Below the pieces are notes generated by a model that was not told the origin of the DNA, searched no databases, and saw only the letters and a program-made list of their open reading frames with translations. The position numbers were made by a program, and so were the translations under genes. A stretch of DNA of 64,000 bases from Massilia sp. Mn16-1_5. GTDB taxonomy: Bacteria; Pseudomonadota; Gammaproteobacteria; Burkholderiales; Burkholderiaceae_D. The number at the start of each line of letters is the position of its first letter. Position 1 is the stretch's first letter. Below, piece by piece: positions 26,559 through 34,746 of the stretch. The stretch lies in contig NZ_PPXQ01000008.1 of NCBI RefSeq assembly GCF_004798585.1, positions 124,001-188,000 on the forward strand, read 5' to 3'.

Positions 26559-26788
26559 TATGTGTGCCGCATCACCGACGGCCTAGCGTAATCGGGTGTA
26601 TAAATTCCCTTAAGCGTGCGCCGAATAAGCTTGGGAGGGAAATGGATATTTCCACGCGTCAAGCAAGTTATCCTATAATTGGTTGATGAATTTTCGCGCA
26701 CTGGAAATGTCCGCCCACACGGCGGCAAGCCGGGCGCAAGGGCTCCGGCAACGCGCCGAAGCGACACGCACCACATGAAGGAAATACT

Positions 26789-28024
26789 ATGCTTTATCAA
26801 CTGCACGAGATGCAACGCTCCTTCCTGACCCCGCTGATGCAATGGGCGGATGCGTCCTCGAAGCTGTTCTCCAATCCGGTTTCCCCGTTTGCCCACACCC
26901 CGTTTTCCCAGCGTATCGCCGCCGGGTACGAGCTGATGTACCGGTTGGGCAAGGATTACGAAAAGCCGGCCTTTGGCCTCGACACCACTACCATCAAGGG
27001 CGAGACGGTCAACATCGTCGAACGCGCGGCCGTCACCAAGCCCTTCTGCAAGCTCTTGCATTTCAAGAAGGATTTGCCGGACGCGGCTTTCGAAGCGCTG
27101 GCGCAGCCGACCGTGCTGGTGGTCGCGCCGCTGTCGGGCCACCACTCGACCCTGCTGCGCGACACCGTGCGCGCCCTGCTACCGGATCACGACGTCTTCA
27201 TCACCGACTGGATCGACGCGCGCATGGTGCCACTGTCCGACGGTCCCTTCCACCTCGATGATTACATCTATTACGTGCAGGACTTCATCCGCACCCTGGG
27301 TCCGGACGTGCACGTGATCTCCGTCTGCCAGCCGACCGTGCCGGTGCTGGCCGCCATCTCGCTGATGGCAAGCGACAATGATCCGAAGCTGCCGAAGACG
27401 ATGACGATGATGGGCGGCCCGATCGACCCGCGCAAATCGCCGACTGCGGTGAATGACCTGGCCACCGAAAAGCCGTTCTCCTGGTTCGAGAACACGGTGA
27501 TCTACGCGGTGCCGGGTAACTATCCGGGCTTCGGGCGCAAGGTGTATCCGGGCTTCCTGCAGCACGCCGGCTTCATCGCCATGAACCCGGGCCGCCACGC
27601 CCAGTCGCACCGCGAGTTCTACCAGCACCTGGTGCGCGGCGACGAGGAGTCGGCGGAAAGCCACCGCCAGTTCTACGACGAATACAATGCGGTGCTCGAC
27701 ATGCCGGCCGAGTACTACCTCGACACCATCAAGACCGTGTTCCAGGAATTCCGCCTGCCGAAGGGCACATGGGAAGTCGGCGGCAAGCTGGTGCGTCCGC
27801 AGGACATCAAGACAGTCGCCCTGTTCACCATCGAAGGCGAACTCGACGATATCTCCGGCGCCGGCCAGACCCAGGCCGCGCACGAACTGTGCAGCAGCAT
27901 CCCGGAAAACATGAAGCGCGACTACGTGGCGCCGAAAGCGGGCCACTACGGCATCTTCTCGGGCCGCCGCTGGCGCGAGACCATCTGTCCAAAGATCGGC
28001 GAATTCATCCGCGAATTCAGCTGA
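26789..28024 (+). CDS. phaZ: Intracellular polyhydroxyalkanoate depolymerase (PhaZ)
   Basis: Granule-associated hydrolase of 411 residues that mobilises stored PHB/PHA. GAAGGAA precedes the ATG by seven bases. The lipase-box position carries a Cys nucleophile: SVCQPTVP with Cys180, as in the Ralstonia i-PhaZ class. Other landmarks are MLYQLHEMQRSFLTPL at the start, APLSGHHSTLLRDTV, TDWIDARMVPLSDG, VEGE-like TIEGELDDISGAGQT and the catalytic His region APKAGHYGIFSGRRWR. No signal peptide, as expected. A strong terminator follows. Confidence 0.95.
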   Translation: MLYQLHEMQRSFLTPLMQWADASSKLFSNPVSPFAHTPFSQRIAAGYELMYRLGKDYEKPAFGLDTTTIKGETVNIVERAAVTKPFCKLLHFKKDLPDAAFEALAQPTVLVVAPLSGHHSTLLRDTVRALLPDHDVFITDWIDARMVPLSDGPFHLDDYIYYVQDFIRTLGPDVHVISVCQPTVPVLAAISLMASDNDPKLPKTMTMMGGPIDPRKSPTAVNDLATEKPFSWFENTVIYAVPGNYPGFGRKVYPGFLQHAGFIAMNPGRHAQSHREFYQHLVRGDEESAESHRQFYDEYNAVLDMPAEYYLDTIKTVFQEFRLPKGTWEVGGKLVRPQDIKTVALFTIEGELDDISGAGQTQAAHELCSSIPENMKRDYVAPKAGHYGIFSGRRWRETICPKIGEFIREFS

Positions 28025-28388
28025 ACGCCCCCCTTCTCTTCATCAAAAATGCCGCAGTGACTGCGGCATTTTTTTTGCGTTTTCCTCAAGTCCGTATGGC
28101 ACAGCCACTCCAAGTTGTAAGTGCGCAACATACAGTGTTGCATCAAAGCATTTTGTAGAGTATTCGGCAAACCTGCCCAAAACGCATAGGCCCTGTATGT
28201 ACGGGCGTTATGCGAGATTGCATCAGGAATGCACAGCGTTCCATTTGTGCAAATCTAACCAATTCCCACAAATTTCCCTTCGACATTATTGAGTTCTTCT
28301 ACATAATTTATTTCGGTAACTGCAGAGGCGATCCCTCGCAGGAAGCCGGAGACCACTTGCAAAAACGAAATAAGGTAATAGAGAAGAT
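28025..28388. promoter_or_regulatory. Intergenic region upstream of the TonB receptor, with a GCAACA-N5-TGTTGC dyad
   Basis: After the phaZ terminator this region becomes AT-rich. The perfect dyad GCAACA-TACAG-TGTTGC at 28125-28141 lies about 250 bases before the receptor ATG. It resembles a protein-binding operator, but I cannot assign the protein. No gene seen. Confidence 0.45.
28045..28076 (+). terminator. Intrinsic terminator of phaZ
   Basis: Perfect stem AAAAATGCCGCAG/CTGCGGCATTTTT (28045-28057, 28061-28073) with a three-base loop and a run of eight Ts, about 20 bases after the stop. Confidence 0.93.
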
Positions 28389-31133
28389 ATGATGTTCAGA
28401 GAGAAAATGGGCGTACGTTCCGTGCGCCTGGCGCTGGGCCTGTTGGCCGGCCTGGCAGTCAACCAGTCGTTCGCACAAGAACAGCCGATGCAGCGCGTCG
28501 AAGTGACGGGCTCGGCAATTAAACGCATCAACGTCGAAGGCGCACTGCCGATCCAGACGCTGTCGCAGGAAGTCATCGCCAAGACCGGCGCGACCAGCGT
28601 GGCGGAACTGATCCAGACCCTGCCGGCCATGCAAGGCTTCACGATCTCGGCCATCGCTGCCGGCTCGAACTCGGGCGGCCGCGTCAGCGCGTCGATCCAC
28701 GACATCGGCGAAAGCTACACCCTGGTCCTCCTGAACGGCCGCCGCCTGGCGCCGCAAGGTTCGGGCAGCTCGGTCAACCTGCAGGCGATCCCGATGAGCG
28801 CGGTCGAGCGCGTCGAGATCCTGACCGACGGCGCCTCGGCCCTGTACGGCTCGGATGCCATCGCCGGCGTCATCAACTTCGTCCTCAAGCGCAACCAGCA
28901 AGGCGGCGACATCGAGGCCAACTACAGCACCCCGACCAGCAACCGCGCGGGCGATTCGAAATACGTGGCCGCCAGCTACGGTTTCGGCGACCTCGACACC
29001 CAGGGCTTCAACGTCCTGCTGAGCTATCGCCACGACGACCAGAGCCAGGTGCGCGCAACCGACCGCGACTTCGCGAAGACCGCCTACCTGCCGTTCGAAT
29101 ACGGCGGCAAGCAGTACATCTACGACCGTACCAGCTCGGCTACGATTCCGGCCAACGTCACCGTCACCTTCAACGATCCGAAAGTGGCTTCCGCGGCCTT
29201 CTCGCCATACCTGCGCAAGAACGGCAGCTGCCCGGAACTGAACTATGCCAGCCTGACGAACACCGCAGCGATCCAGAATTGCTCGTTCGACTTCGTCACC
29301 CAGGTCGAAATCGTTCCTGAAAACAAGCGCGACAGCCTGTTCCTGAAGGGCTCGCTGAAAGTTGCCGATAACGTCACCCTGTTCTCGGACGTCGCTTACT
29401 CGCGTTTCGACCTGACCGCGCGTATCGCCTCGAACACCGCGCCGTTCACGATCGCGACGAACTCGGCCATGTTCACCCAGTACGTCGATCCCTACCTGAC
29501 GCCTGCCCAGCGCGCCGCCGGCATCAAGAGCGTGGCCGGTAACTACCGTACCTACGACTGGGGCACCCGCGACAGCCAGACCATCACCGAATCGAAGCAC
29601 GCCGTCGTCGGCGCCGACATCGATGTGGCGAACTGGAGCGTGAACACCGCCCTGACCTGGTCGCAGAACGCCATCGACGAGCGCTATGTCGGCGGCTACG
29701 CCAAGAACGCCGAGTTCCGCAAGATGCTGGCCGACCGCGCCTTCGATCCGTTTGCACCGATCGGCGCCCAGAGCGCAACGACCCAGGAACTGATCAAGAA
29801 CTCGATCTTCCACGGCTCGATCCGCGAAGCCTCGACCACCCTGAAGGCGGTCGACCTGCGCGCCTCGCGCGAACTGTTCGCCATGGCAGGCGGCGCCGCC
29901 GCGGTCGCCCTCGGCGCCGACTATCGCGAGTACCGCTACGACCAGGTGCCGCATGCCACCTCGGCCGACATCTACAACTTCAATACCTCGCCCGCGTACG
30001 ACATGAAGCGCGACAACATGGGCGCCTTCACCGAGTTCCGTGCACCGCTGACCAAGCAGATCGAACTGAACGCTGCCCTGCGCTATGACAAGATCTCGGC
30101 GATCGACGATGCAATCCAGGGCCGCAAGTTCGGCAGCGACCAGTCGAAGTCGACCTACAAGCTGTCGGCACGCTACCAGCCGACCCAGCAGCTGCTGTTC
30201 CGTGGTTCGTACGGCACCGGCTTCAAGGCACCGAGCATGCTCGACATCGCCCAGCCGCTGGTCAACGCAGGCTTCACCGCCGGTAACTTCGACTGCCCGA
30301 TCGCCGACGCCACCCTGTGCCGTCCAGGCAAGACCCAGTACAACGTCGTCTCGAGCGGTAACGAGAACCTGCGCCCGGAAACCTCGAAGCAGTTCACCAT
30401 CGGTACCCGCTGGGAACCGAGCGCCCGCCTGTCGATGGGCCTGGACCTGTGGGACGTGAAGATCCGTGACGCCGTCTCGGCCGTCAGCGAGCAGCAGGCC
30501 TTCGCCGATCCGGTGAAGTTCCGCGACCTGTTCACGACCTACACCGAACCGTCGACCGGCAACACCTACTGGGCTTTCCGCAGCTCGTCGGTGAACATCG
30601 GCCGTACGCATAACCGCGGCATCGACTGGGACATCACCGCCCGTCAACGCTTCGCTTTCGGTAACCTGACCGCGACCCTGAACGGTACCCACACGCTGAA
30701 ATCGGACTACACCCGTCCGGGCACCAGCGACGACTGGGTCAACAGCATGAACTACTTCGGCATCAACAACGCCGTGACGTTCAAGAACATCGCGCGCCTG
30801 CTGACCACGCTCGACACCGGCAAGCTGTCGAACAGCATCGTCGTCAACTACCGCAACGGCTATACCGACGCCGCAGCGGACGTGCGCGACGTGGCTGCCA
30901 ACGCGACCGTGAAGAACTTCCGCCTGGAAGTGCCGTCGTTCACGACCTTCGACTGGCAAGCCCGCTTCAAGTACAACGAAGCGATCACCCTGCGTGCCGG
31001 TATCAAGAACCTGTTCGACCGCGAGCCGCCGCTGTCGCTGCGTAACTCGTCGGGCCACCAGGTCGGCTTCGACCCGCGCTACGCCGATCCGCTGGGCCGC
31101 CAGTTCTACCTGACCGGCAACTACAAGTTCTGA
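28389..31133 (+). CDS. TonB-dependent receptor
   Basis: Outer-membrane receptor of 914 residues. A signal peptide (RLALGLLAGLAVNQSFA) is followed by a short motif QRVEVTGSAIKR typical of the start of catecholate/sugar-type TonB receptors. The plug domain (about 50-165) has GRVSASIHDIGESYTLVLLNGRRL and VERVEILTDGASALYGSDAIAGVINFVLK. The C-terminal barrel contains TonB-dep_Rec features (RGSYGTGFKAPS, LRPETSKQFTIG, ITLRAGIKNLFDREPPLS) and ends in YKF. Unlike the receptors at 1-4004 it lacks the carboxypeptidase-regulatory domain. The ATG pair at 28389/28392 leaves the exact start open. Substrate unknown. Confidence 0.92.
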   Translation: MMFREKMGVRSVRLALGLLAGLAVNQSFAQEQPMQRVEVTGSAIKRINVEGALPIQTLSQEVIAKTGATSVAELIQTLPAMQGFTISAIAAGSNSGGRVSASIHDIGESYTLVLLNGRRLAPQGSGSSVNLQAIPMSAVERVEILTDGASALYGSDAIAGVINFVLKRNQQGGDIEANYSTPTSNRAGDSKYVAASYGFGDLDTQGFNVLLSYRHDDQSQVRATDRDFAKTAYLPFEYGGKQYIYDRTSSATIPANVTVTFNDPKVASAAFSPYLRKNGSCPELNYASLTNTAAIQNCSFDFVTQVEIVPENKRDSLFLKGSLKVADNVTLFSDVAYSRFDLTARIASNTAPFTIATNSAMFTQYVDPYLTPAQRAAGIKSVAGNYRTYDWGTRDSQTITESKHAVVGADIDVANWSVNTALTWSQNAIDERYVGGYAKNAEFRKMLADRAFDPFAPIGAQSATTQELIKNSIFHGSIREASTTLKAVDLRASRELFAMAGGAAAVALGADYREYRYDQVPHATSADIYNFNTSPAYDMKRDNMGAFTEFRAPLTKQIELNAALRYDKISAIDDAIQGRKFGSDQSKSTYKLSARYQPTQQLLFRGSYGTGFKAPSMLDIAQPLVNAGFTAGNFDCPIADATLCRPGKTQYNVVSSGNENLRPETSKQFTIGTRWEPSARLSMGLDLWDVKIRDAVSAVSEQQAFADPVKFRDLFTTYTEPSTGNTYWAFRSSSVNIGRTHNRGIDWDITARQRFAFGNLTATLNGTHTLKSDYTRPGTSDDWVNSMNYFGINNAVTFKNIARLLTTLDTGKLSNSIVVNYRNGYTDAAADVRDVAANATVKNFRLEVPSFTTFDWQARFKYNEAITLRAGIKNLFDREPPLSLRNSSGHQVGFDPRYADPLGRQFYLTGNYKF

Positions 31134-31152
31134 TCAGTTAGGCTGAAATAAA

Positions 31153-31190
31153 ACAAGGCCGTCCCGCGCAAGCCGGACGGCCTTGTTATT
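31153..31190. terminator. Bidirectional terminator between the TonB receptor and a small minus-strand gene
   Basis: Stem ACAAGGCCGTCC/GGACGGCCTTGT (31153-31164, 31175-31186). Plus-strand read-out ends in TTATTT and minus-strand read-out in TTTTATTT, so it can serve both convergent genes. Confidence 0.85.
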
Positions 31191-31206
31191 TAATGCGAGC
31201 TATTTC

Positions 31207-31413
31207 TTACAGCACGTCTTCGCGCCGGTCCTCGCCGCGGCCGAAGTCCGGATCGGCTTCGTCGTCGCGGTTGTCGCGGCGATCGCCATGGCGGCGCTCG
31301 CCATTCTCCTCTTCCGCTTCGTCCTGTCCGTCAGCGCTGTGCGCGGAAACGCGGTGCGCGATCATGCCGGTCGGGTCGGGTTCGAGCAAGGGGGCGATAA
31401 TCCATTCGTTCAT
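31207..31413 (-). CDS. Small highly charged hypothetical protein (68 aa)
   Basis: The ATG at 31413 is preceded by ATAGGAGAATGT, a strong ribosome site, which is the main reason to believe this frame. The first 27 residues (MNEWIIAPLLEPDPTGMIAHRV...) look ordered. The rest is almost entirely Glu, Asp, Arg and Gly (EAEEENGERRHGDRRDNRDD) and probably unstructured. I recognise no family. It ends just before the bidirectional terminator. Confidence 0.5.
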   Translation of the reverse strand: MNEWIIAPLLEPDPTGMIAHRVSAHSADGQDEAEEENGERRHGDRRDNRDDEADPDFGRGEDRREDVL

Positions 31414-31529
31414 ACATTCTCCTATCAGCGTTCGCCGCGTCATGCGGCCGATGGCCTATTAAGCCATCGGCGGCGGATCACATCTGTTAGATACGCCACT
31501 TACGAGAACGATACGCACTGTCTCAATTG

Positions 31530-31568
31530 CGTAGCCTGGGCTCCGTAGCCTGGGCTCTCGAGCCCAGG
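31530..31568. repeat. Tandem 14-bp repeat plus inverted arm (CGTAGCCTGGGCTC)
   Basis: CGTAGCCTGGGCTC occurs twice back to back (31530-31543, 31544-31557) and is followed by GAGCCCAGG (31560-31568), which pairs with the second copy over nine bases. It resembles the GTAGGGTGGGC palindromes in layout but not sequence. Confidence 0.7.
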
Positions 31569-31577
31569 ACTCCGGCG

Positions 31578-31640
31578 CAAACATCGTGTTTGCTTAATTA
31601 TTCAACGGGCACAAATATCGTGTTTGCTTAATTATTCAAC
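31578..31640. repeat. 29-bp direct repeat overlapping the 3' end of the RcnB-like gene
   Basis: The blocks 31578-31606 and 31612-31640 are identical except for one base (C/T) and are spaced 34 bases apart. The second copy contains the last codons and the TAA of the RcnB-like gene, so the first looks like a duplicated gene end. Confidence 0.85.
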
Positions 31641-32071
31641 AGAACGCTGGCAATGATCCCCGTCGCAATCGCCGCCAGCACGTAGTCGCCGCCGACCTGC
31701 ACCCAGTGGTAGCCACGCGGCGGCGCGCTCAGGCGGTGCGCGCGCCAGTTGTCGACCACGTATTGACGGTTGTGGTAAGCGGAGGGCAGGCGCTGGCCGC
31801 GGTACAGGTCGTGGCGCGGGCCGGCGCCGCGGCGGGCGTCGCGGTAGCCCTCGCGGTAGGCTTGGCGCTCGTCGCGGCGGTCGTCGCGGTAGTCGCGGCG
31901 GGCTTCACGGCGCTCCTCGCGGCGCTCCTCGCGGTATTCGCGGCGTTCCTCGCGGCGTTCCTGCGCGCGGTCGTCGCGGTGGTCGCGGTAGCCGCGGTCC
32001 TGGGCCATCGCCGGCAGGCTGCCTGCCAGCATGACGGCGATCATGGCGCGTGCAATCGTCTTGTTCTTCAT
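31628..32071 (-). CDS. RcnB-family periplasmic protein (nickel/cobalt homeostasis type)
   Basis: Exported protein of 147 residues. ACAGGAGAAATCC precedes the ATG. Signal peptide 1-23 (..LAGSLPAMAQ), then an extremely charged stretch of REERREYREERRE-type repeats (about 35-85). The RcnB-like C-terminal domain follows: YRGQRLPSAYHNRQYVVDNW and LSAPPRGYHWVQVGGDYVLAAIATGIIASVLLN. E. coli RcnB modulates Ni/Co export; metal specificity here is inferred only from the fold family. The gene end lies within a direct repeat. Confidence 0.82.
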   Translation of the reverse strand: MKNKTIARAMIAVMLAGSLPAMAQDRGYRDHRDDRAQERREERREYREERREERREARRDYRDDRRDERQAYREGYRDARRGAGPRHDLYRGQRLPSAYHNRQYVVDNWRAHRLSAPPRGYHWVQVGGDYVLAAIATGIIASVLLNN

Positions 32072-32242
32072 GGATTTCTCCTGTCATAAAGCCGGCAACG
32101 GCCCGGCGGAGTCTCCAGTAAGCCACACGCCGGCTTACGCCTCTGTACGCTCACCCACGCAACTGCCGGGCTCGCCAGCGCAGGTCGCACCCCGCCCGCT
32201 TTTGTCGGATAATGACGCCTTTGACATCGCTTTCGCTGCGCC

Positions 32243-32938
32243 GTGACCAAGACCCTTGCCGACCTGATCGAAGACCAGCTGCCGCAGACGCAATGCACCA
32301 AGTGCGGCTATCCGGCATGCCGGCCCTATGCCGAAGCGATCGCCGCAGGCGAAGCCGACATCAACCAGTGCCCGCCCGGCGGCATCGAGGGCGTGCGCCG
32401 CCTGTCCAGCGTGACCGGCCGCCCGGTGATTCCGATCAACCCGGCCAACGGGGTCGAGCGCCCGCGCCCGGTCGCCTTCATCGACGAAGCCTTGTGCATC
32501 GGCTGCACCCTGTGCATCCAGGCCTGCCCGGTCGACGCCATCCTCGGCGCGGCCAAGCAGATGCACACCATCCTGCCCAGCCTGTGCACCGGTTGCGACC
32601 TGTGCGTGGCGCCCTGCCCGGTCGACTGCATCAGCATGGTGCCGGTCACCGGAGAGGCCACCGGCTGGGCTGCCTGGTCGCAGCAAGCGGCCGACGCCGC
32701 CCGCGCCCGTCACGACTTCCGCAGCGAACGCCTGAAGCGCGAGCGCGAAGAGAACGAAGCGCGCCTCGCGGCCAAGGCGCTGGAAAAGATGCGCGAAGTC
32801 ACTGCCGAGGCAACCAACACCCCCGAGGAACTGGCGGAAAAGGAACGCAAGCGCGCCATCATCGCCGCCGCCATGGAACGCGCCCGCCAGCGTGCCGCCG
32901 CTACTCCGCCTGAACAGCCGAAAGATAAGCCTGACTAA
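32243..32938 (+). CDS. rnfB: RnfB/RsxB-type iron-sulfur electron transport protein
   Basis: Protein of 231 residues with GTG start at 32243. The N-terminal four-Cys Fe-S domain (C18, C21, C26, C43; [16 protein letters not shown]...NQCPPGG) is followed by two ferredoxin [4Fe-4S] motifs: [12 protein letters not shown] (85-95) and [12 protein letters not shown] (115-125). A charged helical tail ends in PEQPKDKPD. The usual N-terminal membrane anchor of Rnf complex subunits is absent, and no other rnf genes are here. A solo rnfB before nth is common in betaproteobacteria. It overlaps nth by one base (TAATG). Confidence 0.9.
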   Translation: MTKTLADLIEDQLPQTQCTKCGYPACRPYAEAIAAGEADINQCPPGGIEGVRRLSSVTGRPVIPINPANGVERPRPVAFIDEALCIGCTLCIQACPVDAILGAAKQMHTILPSLCTGCDLCVAPCPVDCISMVPVTGEATGWAAWSQQAADAARARHDFRSERLKREREENEARLAAKALEKMREVTAEATNTPEELAEKERKRAIIAAAMERARQRAAATPPEQPKDKPD

Positions 32939-33618
32939 TGAACCCGGCCAAACGTTTAGAAATATTTACGCGCTTCCGCGCCGCCAATCCGCATCCGACC
33001 ACCGAGCTGGAATACACGACGCCCTTCGAACTCCTGATCGCCGTGCTGCTGTCGGCGCAGTCTACCGACGTCGGCGTGAACAAGGCCACGCGCCGCCTGT
33101 ATCCGGTGGCGAACACGCCGCAGAAGATCCTCGACCTCGGCCTGGACGAACTGAAGACCTATATCTCGACGATCGGCCTGTACAACACCAAGGCGAAGAA
33201 CGTGATCGCCACCTGCCAGATCCTGGTGGACCAGTACGGCGGTGAAGTACCGCGCGAGCGCGAGGCGCTGGAAGCCCTGCCGGGCGTCGGCCGCAAGACG
33301 GCCAATGTGGTCCTGAACACGGCCTTCGGCGAGCCGACGATGGCGGTCGATACTCACATCTTCCGCGTGTCCAACCGGACGAAGATCGCACCGGGCAAGA
33401 ACGTCGACCAGGTCGAGATGAAGCTGCTGAAATTCGTGCCCAAGGAGTTCCTGCAGGACGCCCACCACTGGCTGATCCTGCATGGCCGCTACACCTGCGT
33501 GGCGCGCCGCCCGAAGTGCTGGAACTGCATCATCAACGATCTGTGCGAGTTCCGCGACAAGACCCCGGCGCCGGATGGCCTGATCGCGCCGGAACCGGTG
33601 CCGCCGGTCGCCGCCTGA
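32938..33618 (+). CDS. nth: Endonuclease III (Nth)
   Basis: Base-excision DNA glycosylase/AP lyase of 226 residues for oxidised pyrimidines. Helix-hairpin-helix LPGVGRKTANVVL with catalytic Lys120, and Asp138 in VDTHIFRV, the same numbering as the E. coli enzyme. The [4Fe-4S] loop is C-x6-C-x2-C-x5-C (CVARRPKCWNCIINDLC). The C-terminal 15 residues are a Pro-rich extension. Translation is coupled to rnfB, and the ferredoxin-like neighbour may supply electrons or cluster repair; that link is speculative. An insertion sequence starts 16 bases after its stop. Confidence 0.97.
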   Translation: MNPAKRLEIFTRFRAANPHPTTELEYTTPFELLIAVLLSAQSTDVGVNKATRRLYPVANTPQKILDLGLDELKTYISTIGLYNTKAKNVIATCQILVDQYGGEVPREREALEALPGVGRKTANVVLNTAFGEPTMAVDTHIFRVSNRTKIAPGKNVDQVEMKLLKFVPKEFLQDAHHWLILHGRYTCVARRPKCWNCIINDLCEFRDKTPAPDGLIAPEPVPPVAA

Positions 33619-33633
33619 CGGTGGCATAAAAAA

Positions 33634-34688
33634 GGCGCTGTTCGCGTTAAGTGTGGAAAGCCGCCTGACGCCCCAGCGCCATCCGCAGCAGTCCTTCCGG
33701 CGCCTTGATGCGTCCACCATCGAGTGCCCAGCGCCAGCCGAGGTAGTTGGTCAGGTAACGGCTGGCCACGCCCCGGAAAGGCTGGAGCCAACCGCGCAGG
33801 CGGCTGTGATAGGCGTTCACGTTCTGCACATGGATGGCGCCGCGCACCCGCACGCCGGCTTGCAGATTCACTGCTTCATGTGTGATGCCCGCTTCTCGTG
33901 CGAAATGGCGATAGGCCGCGTGACTATCCGTGACCAGCAGCACGTCCGGTTCCAGCCGGGTTTTCAGGTGTTCGTGCAACTGCCGGCGCGTCACCGGGCC
34001 TTTGCCGGGTACCCAGTCGAGCGTCTGGCCGCTGCGGTCGCGGGCGACCAGGATGCACATCTGCTCGTTCGAGATGCCGCGTTTTGTCGCTTTCCCGCCG
34101 CGCTTGCGTGCAGGGCGATCGAGCGAGCGTGAGCCTTTCCGGGATTCCAGCACATACATCTCGTCCGCCTCGGCGATGCCTCCCAAGCGGTCGGGACGGT
34201 CCTGCGTGCTCAAGGCGAGAAACCGGTGGCGCCAGCGAAAGCTGGTTGCGCCGGCCACGCCCAGTTGCTCGGCGGCGCGGCGGATGCTGTGCGAATCGAG
34301 CATCTCGCCCAGGTAATCGAGCCAGCGGTCCTTGTGGCGCAGGCGCGCCAAGGGTGTGCCGCTCAGCCCGTTACAGGTGCGTCCGCAATTGCGGCAGCGG
34401 TAGCGCTGCAGGCCGTGCGCGCGGCCGTGCTTGTGAAAATCGCGCGCGCCACAGCCGGGACACACGAGCCGCCCGGCGGTGTGCTGTTCGATTACCTCGA
34501 CGGCCTGGTCCCGCTTTATCTCCGGAAGCAAGAGACTGAGCAAGCGTTGCCGCTGACGCAAGGTGAGCGCTGCCAGCTGCGTCAGAAAGTGCTCGAACTT
34601 GCGTGCTTGCATGCGAACCTCCGTCGGGTGAAGTCTGGATTTGACCTCAGCCGTTCAAGAAGATTCCATACCTAACGTGAACAGCGCC
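33634..34688 (-). mobile_element. IS1595-family insertion sequence, complete, with 8-bp target duplication
   Basis: A 1,055-base element. The 25-base terminal inverted repeats start GGCGCTGTTC at both ends and differ at three positions (33634-33658 and 34664-34688). The target duplication ATAAAAAA flanks it perfectly (33626-33633 and 34689-34696); eight bases is the length known for this family. One transposase gene fills it, intact. The target is the T tract of the terminator after the chemotaxis receptor gene. Perfect flanks and an open frame suggest recent arrival. Confidence 0.95.
33647..34612 (-). CDS. IS1595 family (ISXO2-like) transposase
   Basis: DDE-type transposase of 321 residues. 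An N-terminal zinc ribbon (CPGCGARDFHKHG...YRCRNCGRTC, Cys 51, 54, 73, 76) precedes a helix-turn-helix region (SIRRAAEQLGVAGATSFRWRHRF). The ISXO2-like catalytic domain has acidic Asp150 (IAEADEMYV) and Asp229 (LLVTDSHAAYRHF), and the family's Asn-containing third position in HVQNVNAYHSRLRGW. The stop codon lies inside the left end of the element, and no frameshift is seen. Confidence 0.95.
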   Translation of the reverse strand: MQARKFEHFLTQLAALTLRQRQRLLSLLLPEIKRDQAVEVIEQHTAGRLVCPGCGARDFHKHGRAHGLQRYRCRNCGRTCNGLSGTPLARLRHKDRWLDYLGEMLDSHSIRRAAEQLGVAGATSFRWRHRFLALSTQDRPDRLGGIAEADEMYVLESRKGSRSLDRPARKRGGKATKRGISNEQMCILVARDRSGQTLDWVPGKGPVTRRQLHEHLKTRLEPDVLLVTDSHAAYRHFAREAGITHEAVNLQAGVRVRGAIHVQNVNAYHSRLRGWLQPFRGVASRYLTNYLGWRWALDGGRIKAPEGLLRMALGRQAAFHT

Positions 34689-34690
34689 AT

Positions 34691-34726
34691 AAAAAAAGCC
34701 CGCGCGGCATGGCGCCGGCGCGGGCT
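34691..34726 (-). terminator. Terminator of the chemotaxis receptor gene, split at its T tract by the IS
   Basis: Stem AGCCCGCGC/GCGCGGGCT (34697-34705, 34718-34726), followed on the minus strand by seven Ts. The IS1595 element inserted exactly in this T tract. Because the eight target bases were duplicated, the terminator keeps a full T run. Confidence 0.88.
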
Positions 34727-34746
34727 GTCAAGGCAAAAAACTTTAC

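Noticed and set aside
28308..31058. Minus-strand open frame opposite the TonB receptor
   Set aside because: Shadow of the receptor gene with high Arg/Val/Gly content and no motifs.
31183..31548. Plus-strand open frame opposite the 68-residue charged protein
   Set aside because: It begins inside the terminator hairpin and lacks a ribosome site, while the minus-strand frame has a strong one.
31850..32000. Possible tandem repeat or CRISPR-like array (TCGCGG-rich units)
   Set aside because: The units are codon-level repeats for REERRE-type segments inside the RcnB-like protein; there are no spacers and lengths are irregular.
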